From positions 1-40,615 of the forward strand of contig PATD01000044.1 in the NCBI GenBank assembly GCA_002713585.1: 40,615 nucleotides of DNA, given 5' to 3'. The stretch's first letter is position 1, and each line of letters starts with the position of its first letter. Below, one piece after another: positions 24,693 to 32,865 of the stretch. The translations under genes and the position numbers were made by a program. The notes beneath the pieces were generated by a model. That model had not been told where the DNA came from. It made no database searches and saw only the letters and a program-made list of their open reading frames with translations. Source of the DNA: Methanobacteriota archaeon. GTDB taxonomy: Archaea; Thermoplasmatota; Poseidoniia; Poseidoniales; Thalassarchaeaceae.

Positions 24693-25007
24693 TTAGCCGA
24701 AGAGGTCGCCGAGGCCGCCGAAACCGCCGCCATCATCTTCCGCTTCTTCCTCTGCAGCAGGCGCTTCTTCAGCAGCAGCAGGTGCATCAGCACCACCACC
24801 GCCAGCGGGCGCAGCAGCAGCCACCGGAGCAGCAACAGCAGTAGCCATTGCATCACCGATGTCAACACTAGACAAGGATTGCACAAGAGCCTTCACTCTT
24901 GCTTTATCTGCATCCACACCAGCAGCTGTTAGAACAGCTGTGACTGTCTTGTCGTCAATTTCTTTCTCAGCCGAATGTAGCAACATAGCAGCGTATACGT
25001 ATTCCAT
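24693..25007 (-). CDS. rpl12: Large ribosomal subunit protein P1/L12 (archaeal)
   Basis: The 104-residue archaeal stalk protein that recruits translational GTPases. The N-terminal dimerisation helices (MEYVYAAMLLHSAEKEID) bind the L10 C-terminal helix. The Ala/Gly-rich hinge (AAPVAAAAPAGGGG) is followed by an acidic segment and the GTPase-binding tail GGFGGLGDLFG. The same tail ends L10, as usual. It is 23 bases after the L10 stop, with GAAGGTG before the ATG. It closes the L11-L1-L10-L12 series. Confidence 0.97.
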   Translation of the reverse strand: MEYVYAAMLLHSAEKEIDDKTVTAVLTAAGVDADKARVKALVQSLSSVDIGDAMATAVAAPVAAAAPAGGGGADAPAAAEEAPAAEEEAEDDGGGFGGLGDLFG

Positions 25008-25030
25008 TTTTTTTCACCTTCTTTTTTTGT

Positions 25031-26050
25031 TCAACCGAAGAGATCTCCGAGGCCGCCAAAGCCGCCTTCATCTTCTTCTTCTTCCTCTGCCTCAGCCTCT
25101 TCAGCTGCCGGAGCAGCCTCCTCACCAGTAGACTCAGTTGTAACTGCAGCCGTTTGAGCTGCAGCACCGAGCATCCCAGCGAGTTCGTCGTCCAGGGCAG
25201 AGGAATCAAGGTGACCCGCAAGGGCCAATGCGCGCGAGTGTGCGCGAGACATGAAGATCGGGAGGGTCTTTTCATTGGAAACACCCGCTTCGATAGCGAC
25301 ATTGAATGCTTCACCGCTCGCCTTGGCAAGCAAGGTAGGCATGGTCTCAGAAGCATACCATGAGATGTTACAAGCAAGATTGAATGCACCAGATGTCGCC
25401 GTAATGACATCTGTGCGGAATGCATCGTAATCGATATTCAGTGAGTGGGCCGACATGACCGTCCCTTCTTCAAGAACGCCCGAAAGAATGAGCCCGATCT
25501 CAATCGGGTTGATACCTAGTTTGGAGAGCATCATACCTAGATCCCCTTCGATTGCCTGGCCTGCTTCAACGACTGTGGTAGTCTTCTGAATTACGACCTT
25601 GCCCTTGTCGATCTTTGCTGGAATTCCTACAGCACCTAACTCACCAACAATAGGTCCTGGAGCAAACTCGGTCTCACCCTGTTCAACAACTATGTCCTCC
25701 GGAGCAAGCTCTCCATCCTTTGCAGCACGACCTTGCCGGGTCTTGTTAAGTTCATCAGAAAGTTGGAACGCATTGTATTGATTGGTGTGGACAAGCATGG
25801 GCTGGACGACACCATCGAGAAGTGTCTCTAAATCATTCTCCTGAAGACCTGCTTCACTCCAAGCACGACGAATCAGAGTCTTCTTGGCCATGGTAGCAGT
25901 CATTCCATCACGAAGATTCGCACGCATATCGAGCATGTTAGTAGCAGGTACGCCAGCAATATCGACGATGCCGACAATACCTGGCTTAGCCAAAACGTCC
26001 TGAAGAACTGCGACACGATCTTTCTTCCATTGTGCTGCCTTTGGAATCAA
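25031..26050 (-). CDS. rpl10: Large ribosomal subunit protein P0/L10
   Basis: The 339-residue base of the ribosomal stalk. Residues 1-120 form the 23S-binding domain (MIPKAAQWKKDRVAVLQD, GVPATNMLDMRANLR, AKKTLIRRAW). Residues 120-225 include the inserted domain with GPIVGELGAVGIPAKIDKGK. The following helices bind L12 dimers, and an acidic Ala/Glu linker leads to GGFGGLGDLFG. The start is TTG 26050, which overlaps the L1 stop as TTGA; family N-termini begin at this point and no ATG lies close, so an unusual TTG start with translational coupling is the best reading. Confidence 0.96.
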   Translation of the reverse strand: MIPKAAQWKKDRVAVLQDVLAKPGIVGIVDIAGVPATNMLDMRANLRDGMTATMAKKTLIRRAWSEAGLQENDLETLLDGVVQPMLVHTNQYNAFQLSDELNKTRQGRAAKDGELAPEDIVVEQGETEFAPGPIVGELGAVGIPAKIDKGKVVIQKTTTVVEAGQAIEGDLGMMLSKLGINPIEIGLILSGVLEEGTVMSAHSLNIDYDAFRTDVITATSGAFNLACNISWYASETMPTLLAKASGEAFNVAIEAGVSNEKTLPIFMSRAHSRALALAGHLDSSALDDELAGMLGAAAQTAAVTTESTGEEAAPAAEEAEAEEEEEDEGGFGGLGDLFG

Positions 26051-26691
26051 TTGACCACCTCCACCTTAATCGATGGACCCATGGAGGTCTTGATGTAGCA
26101 AGAACGAAGATTGTTGGTTCCACGTTCCAGTTTCCCTACAACGCGTGTCCAAACCGCCATTGTGTTATCAGTCAACTCTTCAACGGACTGAGAACGAGAA
26201 CCGACTGCACCATGGAACGTAATCTTGTCACGGGAACGAATCGCTGTCGTAGTCCGAAGTCCGGAGGAAAGAGCGGCAATGTCCATGACTGGTGGAACGG
26301 GCCGAGGCATCTTTCCACGAGGGCCGAGAACCTGTCCAAGGTAACGACCGACGTTACCCATATGCGGGACCTCTGAAAGGAAGAAGTCGTGTTGCTTGGC
26401 AATCTTGCGGGCACGTTGGCGGTTGCTGCCAAGATCCTCGATCGTAGTCGGATCAATAACGTGAACTCCCGCATCCTTAGCCTTTGTAGCCATCTCTCCA
26501 GAGGCAAACATTGCAATCGAGATATCCTTGCCACGGCCATTAGGTAGGCGAATCTCTTCCTGAATTCTGTTACTTGGATTCTTGAGATCAACATCCTTGA
26601 TGGTGAACGCAATCTCAATAGTTTCTACGAACTTACGCTCGGGCGCCTCATCGAGGGCCTGTTGAATTGCTTGCTGAATCATTTCTCTCAT
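26047..26691 (-). CDS. rpl1: Large ribosomal subunit protein L1
   Basis: A 214-residue L1 stalk protein binding 23S helices 76-78 and acting in E-site tRNA release; in many archaea it also represses its own mRNA. The family core LGPRGKMPRPVP and VGRYLGQVLGP are present, with RKFVETIEIAFTIKDVDLK at the N-terminus. Length is normal. It overlaps L10 by four bases. The 58-base gap to L11 might hold an autoregulatory site but I cannot identify one with confidence. Confidence 0.96.
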   Translation of the reverse strand: MREMIQQAIQQALDEAPERKFVETIEIAFTIKDVDLKNPSNRIQEEIRLPNGRGKDISIAMFASGEMATKAKDAGVHVIDPTTIEDLGSNRQRARKIAKQHDFFLSEVPHMGNVGRYLGQVLGPRGKMPRPVPPVMDIAALSSGLRTTTAIRSRDKITFHGAVGSRSQSVEELTDNTMAVWTRVVGKLERGTNNLRSCYIKTSMGPSIKVEVVN

Positions 26692-26749
26692 TCGTCGTCA
26701 CCTCCACGGTCTACGAGGGCTGTCCCCTCTCCCGTACTGCGTGACAGAC

Positions 26750-27028
26750 TCAGGCAAAGTGCGCTTCGAACGCCCCCTCCTTCATCTGCTTCAATGCCTC
26801 TTTGGGCTCGAGTCCTTCCACCTTCACGCGCATAGCGACACAGGTGCCCATAACTTCACGACAACGCGCAAAGAGTGTAGCACCGGTGAGGCGGTCCTGT
26901 TGCTTGTTAGCGACCTCTTTGATCTGATCCATTGTCAGATTCTCCGTCGACGCTTCCCAACTCCCGTTGCACTTGGCAACACCAAGAGTCTGGTTGATGA
27001 CGTGAGGTGTCTCGTTGCGTGCAGACAT
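26750..27028 (-). CDS. rpl11: Ribosomal protein L11 lacking its N-terminal domain
   Basis: Ribosomal protein L11 normally has about 140-165 residues in two domains. Here only 92 residues are present and they match the C-terminal 23S-binding domain: a short lead (NETPHVINQTLGVAKCNGSW), then ENLTMDQIKEVANKQQDRLT, ATLFARCREVMGTCVAMRVKV and a final EGLEPKEALKQMKEG. The N-terminal domain, which forms the GTPase-associated centre with rRNA and contacts elongation factors, is missing. The gene is intact rather than broken: ATG 27028 is preceded by a near-perfect GGAGGTGAT six bases away, and only 61 bases separate it from the Spt5 stop. Context (spt5 before, L1 after) is the standard one for L11. 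Confidence 0.88.
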   Translation of the reverse strand: MSARNETPHVINQTLGVAKCNGSWEASTENLTMDQIKEVANKQQDRLTGATLFARCREVMGTCVAMRVKVEGLEPKEALKQMKEGAFEAHFA

Positions 27029-27067
27029 CCTCTAATCACCTCCTAGCATCGCGCCGACTTGCTTCCT

Positions 27068-27078
27068 CTATTTAATCG
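27068..27078 (-). promoter_or_regulatory. Putative TATA box for the L11-L1-L10-L12 genes
   Basis: CGATTAAATAG on the minus strand lies in the 61-base gap after spt5, about 45 bases before the L11 start. A transcript starting near 27048 would include the GGAGGTGAT site. It would allow the stalk genes to be expressed apart from secE-spt5. Based on sequence and spacing only. Confidence 0.4.
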
Positions 27079-27089
27079 AACCGAATTGC

Positions 27090-27968
27090 TCACTCGACCC
27101 TCTGAGTCACGCGAACCTGATCACCACGGACAGTGAGAGGGATAGGAACCATTGCATCAAACAACTCAACGGTGATCTCCTCCTTAGTGTCTGAAATGTT
27201 GGTAACACGAGCACGTTGTCCCTTGAAGGCGCCCACGCGAACTTCGACAACGTCGCCCTCAGAGATGCCAGCTGTTGCTGCTTTGGGCTCAAGATGAGGG
27301 AAGATATCGCGGAATGGTGCCTCACCACCGAGGACCTTTCTCACATTCTTCATTGGTGTGGTTCGATTACCGGCACGCCCGATGATTTTCTCAACATGGT
27401 GTTGAGCAGATGCTTCGACAAAGATGTAACCACGCATGTGGTCCGACTGGAGGACTGCATGAATCTCATCCACAGTGTCAGCTAGAGAACCGGTGCCACT
27501 TAGGCGCGCACGAATCTCGTTGGCTGCGTTTGCTTCCTGACCGATGGATGTCTTGAGAATGTAGAGGAACGTTCCCACGTCTCCATACATTTCAACGAGC
27601 GATGGGATGGTATAGCGGTCGCTTTCGTTGTCCTTACGCATATCACCCGGATCAATCCACGCTGCCTGGGAGTAAAGAGCAGCTGGATTGACCATCGTTT
27701 CAGAGGTTTCGACAAGGATTGGAGTGACGTCTGTTAGACGATTACCAAAAGCGAGACCGCGAGGAGCACCGGTTCGAATATGCTTCATTGACTCACTCGA
27801 AATACCTGTAGCTTCTGTAACCCTGTTGAAGACAACACCAAGGTCTTCTGCATCACCAATACCAAAGACGCCATCCCATGCGAGAGCGAACTCGCTGACG
27901 GCATCTGAGCGCTTTAGGATAAGCACCTTCTCTTCATTGCGGAGGAAAACGACGAATGCATTGGACAA
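27090..27968 (-). CDS. spt5: Transcription elongation factor Spt5 (NusG) with an N-terminal Nudix-like domain
   Basis: 292 residues, about twice the length of archaeal Spt5. Residues 132-222 are the NGN domain (LYILKTSIGQEANAANEI, RGYIFVEAS), which binds Spt4 and the polymerase clamp, and 233-290 are the KOW domain (GDVVEVRVGAFKGQRARVT, VPIPLTVRGDQVRV). Residues 3-110 resemble a Nudix hydrolase fold: AFVVFLRNEEKVLILKRS, then WDGVFGIGDAEDLG, FNRVTEATGI and a late LYSQAAWIDPGDM. In the Nudix box (36-56) the RE..EE signature reads NR..EA, so metal-dependent hydrolysis is doubtful. Start ATG 27968; there is no frameshift between domains. It follows secE by 14 bases. Confidence 0.9.
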   Translation of the reverse strand: MSNAFVVFLRNEEKVLILKRSDAVSEFALAWDGVFGIGDAEDLGVVFNRVTEATGISSESMKHIRTGAPRGLAFGNRLTDVTPILVETSETMVNPAALYSQAAWIDPGDMRKDNESDRYTIPSLVEMYGDVGTFLYILKTSIGQEANAANEIRARLSGTGSLADTVDEIHAVLQSDHMRGYIFVEASAQHHVEKIIGRAGNRTTPMKNVRKVLGGEAPFRDIFPHLEPKAATAGISEGDVVEVRVGAFKGQRARVTNISDTKEEITVELFDAMVPIPLTVRGDQVRVTQRVE

Positions 27969-27982
27969 CTCAAATCACCTCA

Positions 27983-28276
27983 TCATGGCTCAAACTGGAC
28001 GCTCTCTGTAGGAGGAGAGGTCAACCAGTCGAAGAAAGAAGGGAGAAGATTGTCCATTAGCCATAAGACTCCGAATCCAATCGCTCCCAGTACAAACATA
28101 CCAATGCCACAGACGATAACCGTCTGGCGGAATTCAGTCTTTGATGGCTTGCGCGCCATCTTGATGATGCGCGCCCAGTCACCTCTCTGGCGGCGCCTGA
28201 ACCATGATTCGATTTCATCCTGCATGGCTTGCGCTCGTTGTTCGATACCATTCGAGCCATCGCCTTCATCGGACAT
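27983..28276 (-). CDS. secE: Protein translocase subunit SecE (Sec61 gamma)
   Basis: A 97-residue translocon subunit. The long amphipathic stretch RIIKMARKPSKTEFRQTV followed by one membrane helix (about residues 52-76) is the Sec61 gamma signature. The N-terminal 35 residues are an acidic and Gln/Arg-rich extension. The position between ftsZ and spt5 is the usual archaeal arrangement. A TATA-like CTTAAAT lies about 40 bases upstream and GAGGT precedes the ATG, so secE probably begins the spt5 and stalk-protein transcript. Confidence 0.92.
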   Translation of the reverse strand: MSDEGDGSNGIEQRAQAMQDEIESWFRRRQRGDWARIIKMARKPSKTEFRQTVIVCGIGMFVLGAIGFGVLWLMDNLLPSFFDWLTSPPTESVQFEP

Positions 28277-28312
28277 GGTACAACCTCAGCCTTCGATGCG
28301 ACTTCCGTGTCC

Positions 28313-28320
28313 CATTTAAG
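28313..28320 (-). promoter_or_regulatory. Putative TATA box for secE-spt5
   Basis: Minus-strand CTTAAATG sits in the 67-base gap between ftsZ and secE, about 41 bases before the secE ATG. This gives a leader of about 15 bases that still contains GAGGT. Sequence and spacing only. Confidence 0.4.
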
Positions 28321-28343
28321 CACAACGGAGCGAGCAAAGGCAT

Positions 28344-29537
28344 TCATGTGATGAATGTCGCGGACCTTGAACGAATTCCCTGAGAACGGTTCTGGAGGGA
28401 TGCACCATGAATTTGTTCACTTCGCACACCGGTTAGAACAATGAGGACACGGAGTTCTTCTTCCATGGATTCGTCCACCGTTGCACCCCAAATGATACGT
28501 GCATGAGGATTGATGCTCTCGCGAATAATCTGTGCACACATTTCCGCCTCTCCCAATGTGAGATTCTTACCAGCAACAACGTTGACTAAAGCTCCACGTG
28601 CATCAGAAACATCGATGTCCAGAAGAGGAGATTCTAGTGCTTGACGAGTTGCATATTCGGCGCGATCGGGGCCACGTCCCTCGCCATAGCCAATCATTGC
28701 CGTGCCTCCTCCATTGACCATGACTGAACGGAGATCCTCGAAGTCGAGATTCACAAGACCCTCCTTTGAGATTAATTCGGTAACACCGGCTATAGAACGC
28801 ATTAGTAACTCATCCGCGACGCGGAAGGCGGCTCCAATGGGGAGATCACGAACGCCATCAACCTCGAGTAGACGGTCATTAGGAAGTACAACAACAGTAT
28901 CACAGACTTCACGCAAGCGTTGCAGGCCCCAATCAGCATTCTGTCGCCTCTGAGTTCCTTCAGAAGTGAATGGGTAGGTGACTACACCAATGGTAAGAGC
29001 GCCTGCCGCCTTCGCTAAACGTGCAATGACATGAGCACTTCCTGTACCTGTGCCCCCACCTAGACCAGCAGTCACAAAGGCTAGATCACAATCATTGACG
29101 GATTCTGTGAGATTACGTTCTGACTCTAAAGCAGCCTTCTCACCCATCTCTGGATCTCCACCTGCACCTCTTCCACGAGCTGTACGACCAATCAGCATCT
29201 TGTGTTCTGCATTGACCTTGAGAAGATGCTGTGCATCCGTGTTGATTGCCCATCCTACCACGTATTCATCGTCGAGGAGGCCTTCATCTGAGAGGCGAGA
29301 TACCGTATTATTGCCGCATCCACCACATCCGAAGACCCGGATTCTAGGCTGCAAGGTCTTGAGAAGATTAACGAGATCTTGTTCTCCTGGGGAGTGCGTC
29401 TGTTGCGCTTCAGGCGTGTCTTCTTGAAGCTCTAAAACACGGTCGATTATATGGCGCATGCGTGCAGCGTGCTCGCAGCCATCATAACCATATCGTCGTC
29501 GATTGCTTGCTGCATCCCGTTTCTGAAGCCTCTGCAT
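28344..29537 (-). CDS. ftsZ: Cell division protein FtsZ
   Basis: The tubulin-like GTPase that builds the division ring. Visible: the G-box GCGGCGNN (74-81 of the longest frame), tubulin signature GGGTGTGS (164-171), PNDRLL, and the T7 loop region NLDFEDLRSVM with the catalytic Asp residues needed for hydrolysis. The C-terminal tail is short, basic and lacks an obvious FtsA/ZipA-type peptide. An N-terminal extension of about 60 residues, rich in Arg then Glu/Gln, precedes the fold. I start it at ATG 29537, because AGGTG lies a few bases upstream; GTG 29549 or ATG 29459 are alternatives. It heads the ftsZ-secE-spt5 series and is divergent from a surface protein gene. Confidence 0.95.
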   Translation of the reverse strand: MQRLQKRDAASNRRRYGYDGCEHAARMRHIIDRVLELQEDTPEAQQTHSPGEQDLVNLLKTLQPRIRVFGCGGCGNNTVSRLSDEGLLDDEYVVGWAINTDAQHLLKVNAEHKMLIGRTARGRGAGGDPEMGEKAALESERNLTESVNDCDLAFVTAGLGGGTGTGSAHVIARLAKAAGALTIGVVTYPFTSEGTQRRQNADWGLQRLREVCDTVVVLPNDRLLEVDGVRDLPIGAAFRVADELLMRSIAGVTELISKEGLVNLDFEDLRSVMVNGGGTAMIGYGEGRGPDRAEYATRQALESPLLDIDVSDARGALVNVVAGKNLTLGEAEMCAQIIRESINPHARIIWGATVDESMEEELRVLIVLTGVRSEQIHGASLQNRSQGIRSRSATFIT

Positions 29538-29583
29538 AACACCGGGCACCTGTGAAGCAAACAGTCAAGCCAGTGTAGCCTAG

Positions 29584-32500
29584 ATGGAGTCCATGCTTCG
29601 CTGTAGGTGCCGGACCGGACTCTCATGGTTCTTACTCCTGCTATTCATCCTACCCAGCTTGATGATGATGGGTGAACCATCTGTAATACCTCTCGATGAA
29701 GATAATACGAAACAACACAATGTTCAGCCTCTACAATGGACTAGAAACGTTCACCCTCCTGAAGGCGGAGGGCTACAAGCAGACCTCTGGATCCCCCAGA
29801 CAAATGGTGCCCTGTGGGCATTGGATTTCTCACCCAATGAGAAACACATCGCAGCGGTTGACATCGACCAACGCTGGTTAATGGTCTGGAATATCACCGA
29901 TGGACGCACTATCATGACTGCCGCACATCCAGACCCACTCGTCGATGTTATCTGGCTCGATAATAGTCATGTCATGATTGCGGATTCAGACGATGATCTC
30001 GTGGTTTTTGAGATTGAAGACAATGGAGGATCGTGGCCTATGAACACCTCCAGTGGCTATCAGATGTCCTGGGCGAAAGGTTTCACTGGAGCGAAAGACG
30101 GGTTTCTCTGGGGAATGGATCTATCAGAGGACCGGAGCCGAGTTGTCATCTGCGGTGAAATCGATGACCCCAACATCTCTGGCGAAATTGTGAGCGTCGA
30201 AACGTCCTATCTGACTGGAGGCCAAGGCACACCCACCACGATTTATACCTCAGATCAACCAATTGACTGTTCCTTCTCTCCTAATGGAAGCATGGTCACA
30301 ACCGTGTTACGGAACCCCTCGGGCATCGTAAATCAAGACCGGGTCGTGGCGCATAATATTCCCGATCTATCCCCCCTATGGGACCGAGCAATTGGTGGCG
30401 GAGAAGCTACGGCATGGGCAATTGACTGGGAACCCAATGGAATGGGGTACACCATCGGTTGGAATCGACCAAGTGAAGGAGTCGTTACACACTTCCGACA
30501 CAATGATGGTATAATCGACTGGTATTCACCAATTCCACAGGATGTATCTGCTCTCGAATGGAGTCCCATTGGCGATGTACTCGTTGTTGGACTCCATGAT
30601 CCTGGACGGATGATGATTATTGATCAGATAGGTACCATTCTCAACGACTTGGGTTGGCATAGCACGGTCTCTGCAGGAACAGGAGTACCAGCCGATGTAC
30701 TCGACGTCTCTGTATCACTCGGGGGTATGATGGCATCTGCAGGCCGAGATGGAAGCATCGAAATTTGGAATGGTCCTGCTTCGATGCCCGAACTTGTGGC
30801 CGTGCTCGGCAACCACCTCACGCGCGAAGTGTCAATGCATCCACGATTCAATCTCCTAGCTATGGCTGATTCATCGGGAACGATGAGTGTTCGAAACCTT
30901 ACCACTGGAGGCATAGAGCGACAATGCTTCCATCCAGATCATGGTATGCCCTTGGATGATATCCCATACGCAAAGAGTGTTGATTGGGGCGATGATGAAT
31001 CCGTCCTGATTGGATTCAGTGACGGAATTATTGTTGCCTGTGATGAACAAGGTAAGAATATCCTACAGAACGATCTCTCCAGCCAAGGCACCTTGGAAGT
31101 AATGGGGAGAGTCCGTTACCAATCTACTGAACTCATCGTTGCGACCTATGGAGAGAATGCAACAAACACCAGTGCAGACGGAGTGATTACGGTTCTTTCG
31201 AGTTCATCGGGGCAATCCCTCCGTCAATGGAATTACGATGAGGTCCATTGGACCATCGCTTTTGGACCAAATCAAGAAATTATGAGTTCTGTTAGCCAAA
31301 GTGGACAAGTTAGGACTTGGTCTACGATTGACCCTGATCCGATGATGTGGACGGACAATGGAGTCGCCTATAGTCACGAGAACTACTCAGGAGCGAATCA
31401 GTGGTTCAACGAATATCCAGTGCTTGTTACTGGTGGTTGGGATGCAAAAATCAAGATGTATGATTCCACACAACAGGTCCTCGTCACAGAAATAGATGCT
31501 GCAAACGAAATTTTCGACTTCGCACTGGATTCTCAAGGCCCCCGCATCATTGTCGGTTCGGGGGATTCTACCACCTCGTCTACAGGGCGTATCCAGATTT
31601 TTGATCTAACTACGAGCAATCTGATCACTTCGATGAACACCATCGGAATCCCAAGAGGTATCGAACTCGATCACGATAGAAACGTGGTCCTAGTGAATCA
31701 TACTGGAAGCATAGTGCGCTTCGTATCTGATGTTGATCAAGATGGAGTGCCAGACGATGTTGACGCATTTCCAAACGACCCAACCCAGTATTCCGATTTG
31801 GACGAGGACGAGTTCGGAGACAATCCTGCAGGAAACCAACCTGATTCATGTCCCGAGCAACCAGGTGTTTCCTACGTGGATCGATACGGATGTATCGACT
31901 CGGATGGTGATGGTAGGTCTGATCCAACTCCAAATTGGTTAGCACATCCTCTCGGACTTGCTGATGCATTCCCAGATGACCCATACCAATGGTTGGATAC
32001 TGACGGTGATGGAGTAGGTGATGAACACTCATTCACAGTTGCAAGTAACGGAATGAGAATTGACAACGGAGATGCATTTCCTAACGACCCAACACAAATC
32101 ACAGACCGAGATGGGGATGGATGTGGTGACAATTACACCTATTCAATCGACGACTTGGGTTACCGCGTACCAGCGAATGGTGATGCATTCCCAAACGATC
32201 CCCTCCAATGCCACGACCTTGATGGCGACAGTATAGGAGACAATTATTCCTACACCGTAGACCCTGAAACCGGTCTCTTAATCGAAATAGGTGACAAATA
32301 TCCATTCGATCGATTAGCTTGGCATGACCCTGATGACGATGGATGCGTTCCATCGAGTGCAACTGACATCCCATATGATTACGATTCGACCGATCCTCTC
32401 GTATGTGCTGCACCAGAAGTTTCTGAACCTCAGGTAAACAATACGGATTCGAATGTAAGCCAACCTGAGTCCGATGTCGATAGTGATGAAGATGGTGTTT

Positions 32501-32865
32501 TGGACACAGACGACCTTTGTCCAAGTGAACCAGGCGTGTCTGCGAACGGAGGGTGCCCAGTCACATTTAACGATGAAATCAATACCGAAAATGAAAATGA
32601 AAATCGGGGGGAAGAAACAGCCTCCGATAGCGGAGGGGGGCTATTGATTGCAATTATCTTCGGACTTCTCATGATGGCGGGAGCCGGTTTCCTAATTATT
32701 CGTAACAAGGAGAAAGGCACCTCAGACTCTGGAACTCCAATCCAAGAAATAGAACGATGTCCTGAATGCAACGGTGTTGCACAAGAGGCAGTGGAGAATG
32801 GTAATCGGTGGACGTGGTGTCCAGCCTGCAGAAAATGGCTTCAGTACAAAGGCCCAGCGTCTTGA
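29584..32865 (+). CDS. Giant surface protein: WD40-like propeller, TSP3-type calcium repeats, TM helix and cytoplasmic zinc ribbon
   Basis: 1093 residues. A signal peptide (about 1-30, SWFLLLLFILPSLMMMGEP) leads to WD40/YVTN-like propeller blades (about 70-710; for example ALDFSPNEKHIAAVDIDQRW and DVSVSLGGMMASAGRDGSIE). From about 716 to 990 there are Asp-rich thrombospondin type 3-like repeats (DQDGVPDDVDAFPNDP repeated with variations). A TM helix follows at about 1018-1040, then a cytoplasmic tail with a four-Cys zinc ribbon (C1059, C1062, C1079, C1082; CPEC and CPAC). A zinc ribbon on the inner side of a surface protein is unusual. Function unknown; binding of ligands outside and a partner inside is inference. 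ATG 29593 is an alternative start. Confidence 0.8.
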   Translation: MESMLRCRCRTGLSWFLLLLFILPSLMMMGEPSVIPLDEDNTKQHNVQPLQWTRNVHPPEGGGLQADLWIPQTNGALWALDFSPNEKHIAAVDIDQRWLMVWNITDGRTIMTAAHPDPLVDVIWLDNSHVMIADSDDDLVVFEIEDNGGSWPMNTSSGYQMSWAKGFTGAKDGFLWGMDLSEDRSRVVICGEIDDPNISGEIVSVETSYLTGGQGTPTTIYTSDQPIDCSFSPNGSMVTTVLRNPSGIVNQDRVVAHNIPDLSPLWDRAIGGGEATAWAIDWEPNGMGYTIGWNRPSEGVVTHFRHNDGIIDWYSPIPQDVSALEWSPIGDVLVVGLHDPGRMMIIDQIGTILNDLGWHSTVSAGTGVPADVLDVSVSLGGMMASAGRDGSIEIWNGPASMPELVAVLGNHLTREVSMHPRFNLLAMADSSGTMSVRNLTTGGIERQCFHPDHGMPLDDIPYAKSVDWGDDESVLIGFSDGIIVACDEQGKNILQNDLSSQGTLEVMGRVRYQSTELIVATYGENATNTSADGVITVLSSSSGQSLRQWNYDEVHWTIAFGPNQEIMSSVSQSGQVRTWSTIDPDPMMWTDNGVAYSHENYSGANQWFNEYPVLVTGGWDAKIKMYDSTQQVLVTEIDAANEIFDFALDSQGPRIIVGSGDSTTSSTGRIQIFDLTTSNLITSMNTIGIPRGIELDHDRNVVLVNHTGSIVRFVSDVDQDGVPDDVDAFPNDPTQYSDLDEDEFGDNPAGNQPDSCPEQPGVSYVDRYGCIDSDGDGRSDPTPNWLAHPLGLADAFPDDPYQWLDTDGDGVGDEHSFTVASNGMRIDNGDAFPNDPTQITDRDGDGCGDNYTYSIDDLGYRVPANGDAFPNDPLQCHDLDGDSIGDNYSYTVDPETGLLIEIGDKYPFDRLAWHDPDDDGCVPSSATDIPYDYDSTDPLVCAAPEVSEPQVNNTDSNVSQPESDVDSDEDGVLDTDDLCPSEPGVSANGGCPVTFNDEINTENENENRGEETASDSGGGLLIAIIFGLLMMAGAGFLIIRNKEKGTSDSGTPIQEIERCPECNGVAQEAVENGNRWTWCPACRKWLQYKGPAS

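Noticed and set aside
27029-27089. Frameshifted or split N-terminal half of L11
   Set aside because: Only 61 bases lie between the Spt5 stop and the L11 ATG, too short for about 70 missing residues, and they contain a TATA-like site and a full Shine-Dalgarno.
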